A DNA stretch of 64,000 nt from Flavisolibacter amylovorans (lineage in GTDB: Bacteria; Bacteroidota; Bacteroidia; Chitinophagales; Chitinophagaceae): assembly GCF_039541815.1 (NCBI RefSeq), contig NZ_BAABGY010000007.1:1-64000 (forward strand). Reading direction: 5' to 3'. Position numbers and translations under genes: made by a program. How positions within the stretch are numbered: the first letter of the stretch is position 1; each line of letters begins with the position of its first letter. Below, one piece after another: positions 6,836-15,880 of the stretch. The notes beneath the pieces are model-generated. The model was given only the letters and a program-made list of their open reading frames with translations, was not told where the DNA came from and did no database searches.

Positions 6836-9800
6836 CTACAACTTCACCAGTTTACGCATCTCGCCGTTGGCAAGTTGGAGTACGAACACGCCCGGCGTCA
6901 GGCTATCCAGGTCCAGCCATGTGTCGTTGCGGTCGATCGCTACCACTTTGACCTGTTTGCCCGAAAGGTCGGTCAGCACGGCTGCGGTGCCAACGAGGTC
7001 GTTGCTTACCCGGAGCAACACCTTTCCGGTAGTCGGGTTCGGGTATAGTTCGGATAGACCTCCGTCGAGGCTGCGCAAGCGGAGCGTGGCAGAATAGGAG
7101 GTCGTGCCATCGCGGTCTTGCTGGCGGATGCGATAGAAGGTCTGCGTCCGGACCGGCTGCGGATCGGTGAAGCGATACTGGTGCGTGCCGTCGCCCAATC
7201 CGTTCACGGTCTGGATGTCGGCGAAGTCTCGTCCCGAATGACTGCGCTGCACAACATAGTTGCGCACGTTGCTTTCGGTCACTTTCCAATCGATCTGGGC
7301 CTGCTTGTTTCGGTTCAGCGATGCCGTAACCTGGAGCCAGGTCACGGGCAGTGGCGTGCCGACCGTTTTTGCAAAAAAGCCGCTGAAGCCGGATACGGGA
7401 AAGGTCACCTCCCAACGCGCTGCCGAAGCGTTCCAAACGATGTTGTTGTCGTCCGGATCGATGGTAATGATCGTGCCGCTATACGTGGCGGGCAGTCCGG
7501 TCCCGTCGGAACTGGTGCCGCTGCGTTTTTCGATCAGCAGGCGGGCAATGCCGGCCGCGTCCGACGGGCCGATGGGCAGCTTGCGACTGGTACCTGCATT
7601 GAAGCTGTCGAAATCCTCCTGCGTATAATACAGGGTGATGGTGCCGGTGGCGGTGTTCGGGTTGACGGCCGGCGTGATCTCGTAGTGCCGGCGCACAAAC
7701 TGGTCGGGCTGGGTCGCTTGCAGCCACACGCTTACGGACACGTTCGCACTCACGGGCGACGATCCGGAAGGTGCAACGGCTGCGATGATGCCGCCGCAGT
7801 TGTTGCTGAATACGGTCGGGCCATTCACCGACTGGGTTTCATTTAGACCGAAGGTTATTGGCGGAAGGTACCCGAGCGTGATGTCCACGGGGGTGCGTGC
7901 ACTTTCACATCCCGAAGCAGGGTCGTGTGTGGCGATGTAGTACGTTCCTGGAACCACTGTTTGCGAGCCAGGGATGGCCGACCCGCCGCTGGCGGTGGCG
8001 TACCAGCGCGTCGTGGCCGACGGCTCCGGCGACAGGTGCGAAAAGCTGTATCCTTCACAAAGATTTTGCGACGTTGCCGCAGGGGCCGAAAGCGCCGGGC
8101 CGACGGTTACGGTCGTGGGGGTGCGCGCGCTTTCGCAGCCGGAAACCGTTTGCGTGGCATAATAGGTGCCGGAGCTCAGAACGTCGGTAGCCGGCAGGGC
8201 CGTGCCTCCTGAAGCCGCGCCGTACCATTTGATCGACGAGCCGCTGGCGGCAAGGTCGCCTACCGTTCCGTTGCCGCAGAAAGTCTGCGCGGCCGTAGTA
8301 GGGGCGGGGCCGCCGGTGAACACCACGTCGAAGCGCGCCCGGGGGCTTTCACAGCCATTGAACGATTGGCTTACATAATAGGTGGTGGTGCCCGCAACGG
8401 AGCTGTCCACCACCGGCGCCGTGAGTGACGGAGTGCCGCCGCTGGGGCTTGTATACCATTGGAGATTTGCGCCGCTCGGGGTAAGCTGCACGCTGGTGTT
8501 CACGCAATTGGTGATGGTGGTGTCGGCCACCGGCGCAGTGAGCTGGCTGGAGCCGCCCAGCCAGTTGGAGCTCGTTCCGGTCAGCAGGAAATTCATGAGC
8601 GTTCCGTTGAAACCGGCGGGCCCGGCATCTGCCAGCGAGGTCACCGACGTATTGTTACCCCCCGGAATACCTTGGTCGAACCGGTAGTTGGCTACGAGGC
8701 CCGCTTCCGTTCCCGAAAGCCCGCACCGGGTGTTGTTGATCTCCGTATCGGTGAGCTTTCGGTTCCAGATCCGTACCTCGTCCACCTGCCCGGCCCAGTA
8801 CTCGCTCGGATACGCATTGATCTGGTCGGCAGCGCCGATCAGCACCGCGTTGCCCGAGGAAGCAGTGTTCAGTCCGATACCCAGCGTGCCCTTAAAGACG
8901 CCATCCAGGAAAACATCGGTAGACGCCCCATCCATAACGAAGGTGACCCGGTACCAGGTGGACGGATCCAGGGCGCCGACGCTCAGGGTATGGAAGTCGA
9001 TGCCGTTCCAGAGCCCCACCGTTCCGGCGGACTGATTCAGGTGCAGGCTCCAACGCGTTTGCGAGACGTCGGTACGGTTGGCGACCAGTGTTTTGTTGTC
9101 GCCGGAGGGCGCCGGCTTCACCCAGCACTCGACCGTTCCTGCCATGAAGTCGAATTCGGGCCGGGCGCCGCAGTTGATATAATTGTCCACGCCGTTGAAG
9201 TCGAGTGTCGTGGCGCTGCCAGCAGAAGGCGGCGCGCTGAGGCTAACAGTAACCGGTGTTCGCGCGCTTTCGCACGAGTTTGTGGTTTGGGTAGCGTAGT
9301 AGGTGCTGCCATTGGTCAACGCATCGGAGCTTGCCAGCGCGGTGCCCCCGGAGGCCGCCGCATACCACCGGATATTGGAGCCGGTGGCCTGCAGATCGGC
9401 GACCGTTGCCGGATTGACGAAGGACTGGGTGGGAGAAGCGGTGGGTGCCGCCGGATTGTAAAGGTGCACCCAGACTCCTGTACGGTTACTGCTGGTGCAG
9501 CCATTCACGGTTTGCGCCGCAAAGTACCAGTTAGATCCGGTCAGCAGCGGTGTGGTGGCGCTCAAGGGACTGCCGCCCGAATAGGAGCTATACCAGGAGA
9601 CCGTGCCGGTCGCCGTAGCAACAAGGTCGCCCACGGTAGCGCTTCCGCAAAAGGTCTGATTCGATGCGGAGGGCCCAGCCGGATTATTGACCACTACCGT
9701 GACGGGAGTACGCGGGCCTGCACAGCCATTCACGGTCTGCGACACGTAATACTGCCGGCTGCTGAGGGTCGTGGTGGGGGACAACGCGCTAACGTCCGCT

Positions 9801-12016
9801 GCCGCATAAAACCACTGCAGGTTATCGCCCGTAGCCTGCAGGTCCGCTACGGTGGAGGGGTGGCAAAAAGTTTGGTTCGCGGGTGCGTACGGCGCGGCCG
9901 GCCAGGATTGGATCACTACGTTTACCGCCGTCCGCGTGCTGCTTTCACAGCTGCCTGGGGTTTGGGAGGCGTAGTAGGTTCCATTGCTGAGGGCGGTGTT
10001 GCCGGCGAGGGCGCTTCCGCCGGTGGCGGTGGTGTACCATCTAATGTTGTACCCCGATGCCACCAGGTTCGCTACCATATGATTCGACCCGCAAAAGACC
10101 TGGTTCGGACTTGCGGCCGGGGCGGCCGGGTTGGCGTTGATCGTAATCGAAAGGCTCTTGCGCGCGCTTTCACACCCATCAACGGTTTGGGTGACGTAAT
10201 ACGTGCCCGAAGCCAGCACCGTCGATGTGGCGAGTGCCGACCCGCCGGCGGAAACGTTGTAGAAACGCAGGTCGGTGCCGGTGACCGGGATCGAGGCGAT
10301 CGTAGCGCCTTGACAAAAAGAATGGCTCGAATTACCTGTCGGTACTGCGGTGACCCGGATCGAGACCGTTACGGCCGCCCGACCCGTGCTGCGGCATCCG
10401 TTCACGGTCTGGGCTGCATAGTAGGTGCTTCCGTGGTTGAGGGTGTTGGAAGGGCTGAATGGCGTCGTGGACGATGTCGACGGGAACCATTGGATAATGC
10501 TCCCGGTTGCGGAAAGACTGGAAATGTATTGCGGGTTTCCGCAAAACTGTTGGGGCGAAACGGCCGTCGGGGCGGGGGGTACGGCATTGATCGTGACGGT
10601 GACCTGCGTGCGAAGCGTCCCTTCGCAGCCATTCGCGTTGGTCTGGGAAGCGTAATAGGAGGTGCCGCTGGTGAGGGCTGTCGTTGTAGCCAGCGGGCTG
10701 CCACCGGAGGCGGCCGCGTACCATTTCGCGCCCGACACACCCGTCAGGCTGGCCACCGTCGGGTTGGTGTTGGCGCAAAACGACTGGGCAGTTGGTACGT
10801 TCGGGTTGGAGGGAAGGCTGTATACGTTGACCGTAACGGCCGTTCGACCGCTTTCGCAACCGGCGGCGTTCGTTTGCGAGGCATAGTACGTGCTGCTCGA
10901 AAGGGATGTTGTGGAGGCAAGTGCGCTTCCGCCCGAGCTCGCCGCATACCACGCGATGGAAGTTCCGGTCGCCGAAAGGTTCGCGACGGTGGCGGATCCG
11001 CAGAAGTCCTGCGTTGCCGCCGTCGGTGCTGCGGGCGCGCCCACGCTCACGGTCACGGGCGTGCGGCTGCTTTCGCAACTCACCGTCTGGGAGGCCCAGT
11101 ACGTCGTGCCGTTCACCAGCGCCGTTGAAGCCGCGAGCGCGCTTCCGCCGGAGGAGGCAGCATACCACTTGACCGAGGTTCCGGTCACCGAGACGTTGGC
11201 AAGCGTAGCGGCAGGGCAGAAGGTTTGGGAAGCCGCGGCCTCCGGTGGCGCAACCACGGCAGCTCCGCTGACCCAGTTGGACGCAGTGCCCGTAAGGGCA
11301 AAATTGACAAGGGTGGCATGGAACCCGCTGGCCGACGCATCCGTTGCCGTGGTGATGGCGCTGTTGGCTCCGCCCGCCGTGCCCTGGTCGAGCCGGTAAT
11401 AGGCGATCAGGCCGGTGGCGCTGCCCACGATCGGGCAAGCGGAATTGCTGATCTCGGTGGCGGTGCGCGCCACGTTCCAGATACGCACCTCGTCGATGCT
11501 TCCCAGCCAGTATTCACCCGGGTAGGCATTGTTCGGGTCCGATGCGCCGATCAGTAAGGGGTTTCCGGTGGAGGCGGCATTGAGGCCGCTGTTGATCGTA
11601 CCCGCCAATGTTCCATTCCGGTAAACCGTCACACTTGATGTGGTAAGGACAAATGTGAAGCGGTACCAGGTGTTGGCCGTAATGGCGCCCACCGAAAGGG
11701 TCGTGAAGGCGGATCCGTTGTAAATACCTACGGTTCCGCCTCCCTGGTTGAGGTGCAGGCTCCACCGCGTTTGAGTGCCATTGGCTGCCGTTCGGTTCGA
11801 CACCAGCGCCCGGTTGTTACCGGACGCCGCTGGCTTTACCCAAAGCTCAACGGTTCCGGTGGTAAAATCGAAGGCGGTGCGGGCGCCCGCACTCAGGTAG
11901 TCGTTGCCATCGAAGATCAGGTTGCTACCGGTTTGGGCGGACGCCGAAAATCCGCATAAAACTGACAATAAGGCGGTTGTCAACAAAGTCGGGAAGCGGA
12001 GGAAAAAAGCTCTCAT
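6836..12016 (-). CDS. Giant secreted LamG / Ig_7 repeat protein with T9SS type A sorting domain
   Basis: A 1726-residue surface or secreted protein. A signal peptide (cleavage after FSASAQ, residue 28) is followed by a LamG/concanavalin-type lectin domain (about 30-235). Next come nine Ig-like modules of the CHU_C-associated Ig_7 type, each about 73 residues with the pattern QTFC...WYAAxSGGxxL...YYAxQTxxGCES. A second LamG nearly identical in layout to the first follows, then three more Ig_7 modules, a non-repetitive region, a fibronectin-like segment and a C-terminal type A sorting domain (ELYPNPTTGKV...LRKLVKL style) that directs T9SS export and anchoring. LamG suggests glycan or matrix binding (family knowledge). 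It is divergent from the TPR-LuxR regulator across 187 bp, which makes regulation by that protein possible but unproven. Confidence 0.9.
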   Translation of the reverse strand: MRAFFLRFPTLLTTALLSVLCGFSASAQTGSNLIFDGNDYLSAGARTAFDFTTGTVELWVKPAASGNNRALVSNRTAANGTQTRWSLHLNQGGGTVGIYNGSAFTTLSVGAITANTWYRFTFVLTTSSVTVYRNGTLAGTINSGLNAASTGNPLLIGASDPNNAYPGEYWLGSIDEVRIWNVARTATEISNSACPIVGSATGLIAYYRLDQGTAGGANSAITTATDASASGFHATLVNFALTGTASNWVSGAAVVAPPEAAASQTFCPAATLANVSVTGTSVKWYAASSGGSALAASTALVNGTTYWASQTVSCESSRTPVTVSVGAPAAPTAATQDFCGSATVANLSATGTSIAWYAASSGGSALASTTSLSSSTYYASQTNAAGCESGRTAVTVNVYSLPSNPNVPTAQSFCANTNPTVASLTGVSGAKWYAAASGGSPLATTTALTSGTSYYASQTNANGCEGTLRTQVTVTINAVPPAPTAVSPQQFCGNPQYISSLSATGSIIQWFPSTSSTTPFSPSNTLNHGSTYYAAQTVNGCRSTGRAAVTVSIRVTAVPTGNSSHSFCQGATIASIPVTGTDLRFYNVSAGGSALATSTVLASGTYYVTQTVDGCESARKSLSITINANPAAPAASPNQVFCGSNHMVANLVASGYNIRWYTTATGGSALAGNTALSNGTYYASQTPGSCESSTRTAVNVVIQSWPAAPYAPANQTFCHPSTVADLQATGDNLQWFYAAADVSALSPTTTLSSRQYYVSQTVNGCAGPRTPVTVVVNNPAGPSASNQTFCGSATVGDLVATATGTVSWYSSYSGGSPLSATTPLLTGSNWYFAAQTVNGCTSSNRTGVWVHLYNPAAPTASPTQSFVNPATVADLQATGSNIRWYAAASGGTALASSDALTNGSTYYATQTTNSCESARTPVTVSLSAPPSAGSATTLDFNGVDNYINCGARPEFDFMAGTVECWVKPAPSGDNKTLVANRTDVSQTRWSLHLNQSAGTVGLWNGIDFHTLSVGALDPSTWYRVTFVMDGASTDVFLDGVFKGTLGIGLNTASSGNAVLIGAADQINAYPSEYWAGQVDEVRIWNRKLTDTEINNTRCGLSGTEAGLVANYRFDQGIPGGNNTSVTSLADAGPAGFNGTLMNFLLTGTSSNWLGGSSQLTAPVADTTITNCVNTSVQLTPSGANLQWYTSPSGGTPSLTAPVVDSSVAGTTTYYVSQSFNGCESPRARFDVVFTGGPAPTTAAQTFCGNGTVGDLAASGSSIKWYGAASGGTALPATDVLSSGTYYATQTVSGCESARTPTTVTVGPALSAPAATSQNLCEGYSFSHLSPEPSATTRWYATASGGSAIPGSQTVVPGTYYIATHDPASGCESARTPVDITLGYLPPITFGLNETQSVNGPTVFSNNCGGIIAAVAPSGSSPVSANVSVSVWLQATQPDQFVRRHYEITPAVNPNTATGTITLYYTQEDFDSFNAGTSRKLPIGPSDAAGIARLLIEKRSGTSSDGTGLPATYSGTIITIDPDDNNIVWNASAARWEVTFPVSGFSGFFAKTVGTPLPVTWLQVTASLNRNKQAQIDWKVTESNVRNYVVQRSHSGRDFADIQTVNGLGDGTHQYRFTDPQPVRTQTFYRIRQQDRDGTTSYSATLRLRSLDGGLSELYPNPTTGKVLLRVSNDLVGTAAVLTDLSGKQVKVVAIDRNDTWLDLDSLTPGVFVLQLANGEMRKLVKL

Positions 12017-12203
12017 GTGTCTTGATAAGGGTTAAGAGATCGTTGCGCCAAAGCACACCGAAGAAACAGTGATCAGGGTAAAGTGGGTAAACAGGGGCGT
12101 TTGAAAAACGTTAGAGGGCGTTTTTCGCTTTCATACCCAAGTTTTCTTCGGCGGTTTCCGCGCGATTGCGTTCTTTTGAACTAGCTAAAACCACACTTAT
12201 TCC

Positions 12204-13985
12204 GTGCCCCGGCTTCATCCGACCACCAGAGCGATACTCCTTTATATGCTGCTCCTGATGCTGACATTCTGTCGCCAGGCTGCGGCGCAGTTGAACCTGG
12301 ACTCACTCATGAAGCTGGACGGATGGCAACGCACCGGCCGGCTGTCGATCTACTTAGATCACGTCGGCATCGGGTCGCCGGAATTCAACCGGGTGCAACG
12401 CTACCTCGAAGCAAAAGGCACCCGCGAAGACAAGATCTATTTAAACTACAAGGTGCGGCTGCACCAGACCGGGTTCCCGGACGCGAGAAAGGACGGCTAC
12501 ACGGCGGTAAAACAGCTCACAGACAGCGTGTTCAGGGAGTTGGGCGCTACCGGCAATCATGTATTGCGCGCCGATCTTTTCTATACGCTGGGGGAGGCAG
12601 CCAACATCCGGTTTAACCCGGTGCTCGCCTTTGAGAACAAGCTGTACTGCCTCGATGAGCTGAGCACCGACCCAACCGGCCGTTTTTACGACCAAAGCTG
12701 GTGCCTCTACCGCATTGCGTGCGATTACTACTGTTTCAACGACTTTGAGTCGGCCGCTCTGTGGGCCAGCCGTGCCTATCACCTGAACGCCAACGGGCAA
12801 TTCCAGATCCTCGCGGAATGGTTTCCGAAGGCAAGCTCCAACCTCGCCGGTGTGGCGTTCGCAAAAACCGGCCAGCACGATTCATCGGCGCGCTATCTTC
12901 AGATCAATTACCAGCTCGCGGAAGCTACCCGGAATAAGGTATGGCTCGGGATAGCGTCGGGCTACCTCGGAATGCTTCCCTACTGGCGCAATCATTGGGA
13001 CGAGGCCGTTCCGTTTCTGGAGCGTGGATTGACGCTTTGCGTCGAAAACAAGCTGTGGGACAATGTGGCGATGCTGTCCGTGGCGCTCGCGGACTGCTAC
13101 CTGAAAACGGGTCAGGTTTCGAAGACAGATTCCCTGTTGCAACTGGCCAAGAGCGCCATCTACCGCCAAACCGAAACCAACCCGCTGATGAACCCGTTTC
13201 CCGCGTTCATCGGGTATTTCAGCCTGCAGTCGCAACTGAGTCTCCTGCGCAACGACAAGCAAGGGTACACACGTTTTGCTGATTCCGCGCAGTTGTACGA
13301 ATCGAGGCAGGAGCGGGTGTTCTCCCGCGACAAAAAGGATCTTGCCGAAGCAAGGATGGCAGTGCGGCACCAGGCATTGGCTTCCGAGGTCGCCGAACAG
13401 CGTGCGCGGCAGGCAACGCTGCGCCTGTGGTCGGTGATTGCGGTCGGTTTGCTCGTGGTCATGCTCCTCATCCTGATCGTCAAGCGGCAGAAGCTGCGGT
13501 ATCGCATCCGGCGGGAGGAGCTCGAACACACCAGAAAGCTGGCCGAAGAAAAATTGAACAGCGCCCTCTCGGACCTTAAAACGCAGGCGCGGCTGGTGGA
13601 GGAAAAAGAGGAATTGATTGGGCTGGTGCAGACTGAGATCGACGCGCTCCGGGCTGGTGACCTTCCCGTTCCGGATGCGCACCTGAAGCGGCTGGAGGAG
13701 ATCCGTAGTTCGGTCATTCTTACCGACGACGACTGGGCCGGCTTCAAGATAAAGTTCGAGGCGGTATATCCCGGTTTTCTGGTCAAGCTGACGCATGCCC
13801 ACGCGAACCTGACCCAGGCGGAAACCCGGTACATCCTGCTCCGGAAGCTGAAACTGACGCCTAAGGAAATGGCGGCCATCCTGGGCGTTGGCCCGGAAGC
13901 GCTGCGGAACGTCAGCTTCCGCCTGCGCAAAAAACTCAACGTCAGCGACTCCGAACAACTGGAGGAATTGATTGAAAGGATTTAG
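12204..13985 (+). CDS. TPR-containing membrane protein with LuxR-type HTH (transcriptional regulator)
   Basis: A 593-residue protein. It has an N-terminal signal-like segment (ILLYMLLLMLTFCRQAAAQ), tetratricopeptide-like helical repeats over about residues 100-370, a single transmembrane helix at about 406-428 (VIAVGLLVVMLLILIV) followed by KRQK, a coiled coil with an EKEELIGL stretch, and a C-terminal helix-turn-helix (LTPKEMAAILGVGPEALRNVSFRLRKKL). This periplasm-TPR/TM/cytoplasmic-HTH arrangement is common in Bacteroidota and is thought to link an envelope signal to transcription. The GTG at 12204 is chosen because it supplies the basic residues before the hydrophobic stretch; an ATG at 12246 would lose them. 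It is divergent from the LamG giant. Confidence 0.8.
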   Translation: MPRLHPTTRAILLYMLLLMLTFCRQAAAQLNLDSLMKLDGWQRTGRLSIYLDHVGIGSPEFNRVQRYLEAKGTREDKIYLNYKVRLHQTGFPDARKDGYTAVKQLTDSVFRELGATGNHVLRADLFYTLGEAANIRFNPVLAFENKLYCLDELSTDPTGRFYDQSWCLYRIACDYYCFNDFESAALWASRAYHLNANGQFQILAEWFPKASSNLAGVAFAKTGQHDSSARYLQINYQLAEATRNKVWLGIASGYLGMLPYWRNHWDEAVPFLERGLTLCVENKLWDNVAMLSVALADCYLKTGQVSKTDSLLQLAKSAIYRQTETNPLMNPFPAFIGYFSLQSQLSLLRNDKQGYTRFADSAQLYESRQERVFSRDKKDLAEARMAVRHQALASEVAEQRARQATLRLWSVIAVGLLVVMLLILIVKRQKLRYRIRREELEHTRKLAEEKLNSALSDLKTQARLVEEKEELIGLVQTEIDALRAGDLPVPDAHLKRLEEIRSSVILTDDDWAGFKIKFEAVYPGFLVKLTHAHANLTQAETRYILLRKLKLTPKEMAAILGVGPEALRNVSFRLRKKLNVSDSEQLEELIERI

Positions 13986-14014
13986 CGACAGCCTGATTTG
14001 ATCAATGGACCGGC

Positions 14015-14160
14015 CTGGCCGCAAGCGGCCTATTTCACGCGGCGACGCAGCGGGTGGCGGCGCAGCGAAGTAGCTACGTGCTGAAAATTCTTCCATGCAT
14101 TTCATCGTCGCGCCGTCGCGTCTCTTGAAGCTTCGGTAGCGCCGCCTGCGGCCTATCAAT
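14015..14160. repeat. REP-like GC-rich repeat region
   Basis: Contains GGCCGCAAGCGGCC and later GCCGCCTGCGGCC, plus GCGGCGACGCAGC matched by CGTCGCGCCGTCGC in inverted orientation. Similar GACGCA words recur at 50.0 and 59.6 kb. No open reading frame with family resemblance is present between 13986 and 14281. Confidence 0.45.
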
Positions 14161-14224
14161 TCGGAGAATGCAGAAACGTATATGGATACAAACAGCTTCC
14201 TGGCAGCGGGAGACCGTTTTTTCT

Positions 14225-14281
14225 AAAAAAAAAGCCCCGACGGTACCGTCGGGGCTTTTAAATGTTGACTTGACTTTTGAA
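14225..14281. terminator. ahcY: Terminator of ahcY plus short TTGACTT array
   Basis: A perfect 26-bp palindrome (AAGCCCCGACGGT and complement, 14232-14257) is flanked by A and T runs. Between it and the ahcY stop codon lies a three-unit stretch of the TTTTGAC word family (14263-14281). Confidence 0.85.
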
Positions 14282-15610
14282 TTAGTAGCGGTACAGCTCC
14301 GGCTTGAACGGACCTTCCTTCGTAATCCCGAGGTACTCGGCCTGCTCGGTCGTCAGCTCGTCGAGCTCCACGCCGATCTTGGAAAGGTGCAGGCGGGCCA
14401 CCTTCTCGTCGAGGTGCTTCGGCAGCACGTATACCTTGTTCTCGTAGTTGTCGCCGTTCACCCACAGCTCGATCTGGGCGAGCGTCTGGTTGGAGAAGGA
14501 GTTCGACATCACGAACGAGGGGTGACCGGTAGCGCAACCAAGGTTCACCAGGCGGCCTTCAGCGAGTACGATGATGTCCTTGCCGTCCACGTTGTAGATA
14601 TCTACCTGCGGCTTGATGGTATCTTTCGTATGACCATAAGCGGTATTCAGCCAGGCCATATCGATCTCGATATCGAAGTGGCCGATGTTGCAGACGATGG
14701 CTTTGTCCTTCATCTTGCGGAAATGCTTCTCGGTGATGAGGTCGCGGCAGCCGGAGGCGGTCACCACGATGTCGGCTTCGGCAACGGCGTGCTCCATCTT
14801 TTTCACCTCGAAACCGTCCATGGCGGCCTGGAGGGCGCAGATGGGGTCGATCTCGGTCACGATCACGCGGCAGCCGGCGCCCTGCAGGGAAGCAGCGGAG
14901 CCTTTGCCCACGTCGCCGTAGCCGCCCACAACAGCCACCTTACCGGCCATCATCACGTCCGTAGCGCGGCGGATGGCGTCCACGAGGGATTCCTTACAGC
15001 CGTACTTGTTGTCGAACTTGGATTTGGTCACCGAGTCGTTCACATTGATGCAGGGAACGGGGAGCGTGCCCTTGGCCATGCGCTCGTAGAGGCGGTGTAC
15101 ACCCGTGGTGGTTTCTTCCGAAATGCCTTTCACGTGCTGCACCAGCTCGGGGTATTTGTCGAGTACGATGTTGGTGAGGTCACCGCCGTCGTCGAGGATC
15201 ATGTTGAGGGGCTTCTCGGCGGAGCCGAAGAAGAGGGTCTGCTCGATGCACCAGTCGGCCTCTTCGAGGGTCTGGCCTTTCCAGGCGAAGACACCGATGC
15301 CGGCGGCGGCGATGGCAGCGGCGGCATGGTCCTGGGTCGAAAAGATATTGCAGGAGCTCCACTTCACTTCAGCGCCCAGGGCCACCAGCGTCTCGATGAG
15401 CACGGCGGTCTGGATCGTCATGTGCAGGCAGCCGGCGATGCGGGCACCCTTGAGCGGCTGGCTCGGGCCGTATTCGGCGCGGATGGCCATCAGGCCGGGC
15501 ATCTCAGCCTCGGCGAGGCGGATTTCCTTGCGGCCCCACTCGGCCAGGCTCATGTCCTTCACCTTGTAGGGAAGGCTAAAGTTGATGTTGGAACGGGTCA
15601 TCGTACTCAT
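14282..15610 (-). CDS. ahcY: Adenosylhomocysteinase (SAH hydrolase)
   Basis: A 442-residue enzyme that splits S-adenosylhomocysteine into adenosine and homocysteine, keeping methylation reactions running in the cytosol. Visible hallmarks are the N-terminal substrate domain (GCLHMTIQTAVLIETL, SSCNIFSTQDHAAAAI), the KSKFDN segment with the catalytic lysine/aspartate region, the NAD-binding GYGDVGKGSA, and the C-terminal KPELYRY that closes over NAD. Length and motifs are complete. It is monocistronic, with a near-consensus promoter 21 bases upstream and its own terminator. Confidence 0.98.
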   Translation of the reverse strand: MSTMTRSNINFSLPYKVKDMSLAEWGRKEIRLAEAEMPGLMAIRAEYGPSQPLKGARIAGCLHMTIQTAVLIETLVALGAEVKWSSCNIFSTQDHAAAAIAAAGIGVFAWKGQTLEEADWCIEQTLFFGSAEKPLNMILDDGGDLTNIVLDKYPELVQHVKGISEETTTGVHRLYERMAKGTLPVPCINVNDSVTKSKFDNKYGCKESLVDAIRRATDVMMAGKVAVVGGYGDVGKGSAASLQGAGCRVIVTEIDPICALQAAMDGFEVKKMEHAVAEADIVVTASGCRDLITEKHFRKMKDKAIVCNIGHFDIEIDMAWLNTAYGHTKDTIKPQVDIYNVDGKDIIVLAEGRLVNLGCATGHPSFVMSNSFSNQTLAQIELWVNGDNYENKVYVLPKHLDEKVARLHLSKIGVELDELTTEQAEYLGITKEGPFKPELYRY

Positions 15611-15630
15611 TTATTTCTGGATTTGAGGCG

Positions 15631-15638
15631 CAAAGGTA
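15631..15638 (-). promoter_or_regulatory. ahcY: Promoter -7 element TACCTTTG of ahcY
   Basis: Perfect match to TAnnTTTG, 20 bases before the ATG. No TTG is found at the -33 position. Confidence 0.6.
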
Positions 15639-15880
15639 AGGAATCCCCGCTGCACCGCTGCTGTAGCGCTGTCGCCCATTTTCCTGCCGTTCGTCTGCCT
15701 TTTTGACGTACCCGCCGGAATCCGGCCCCAAACCGACCCCGGACCCGGTATCTTCACATTCGCTTCGATGCGCTGAAAGCCGCTGTGGGCAAGGATTCCG
15801 GACGGTAAGCACCTACACTTAGGGGCCTGCTACCGGAAAGCACCTACCAGCACGGCCGTAGCAAAGGGAGCGTTCGCCTT

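Noticed and set aside
8459..11128. 889-codon frame antisense to the LamG/Ig_7 gene
   Set aside because: It is a shadow of the repetitive coding strand without family resemblance.
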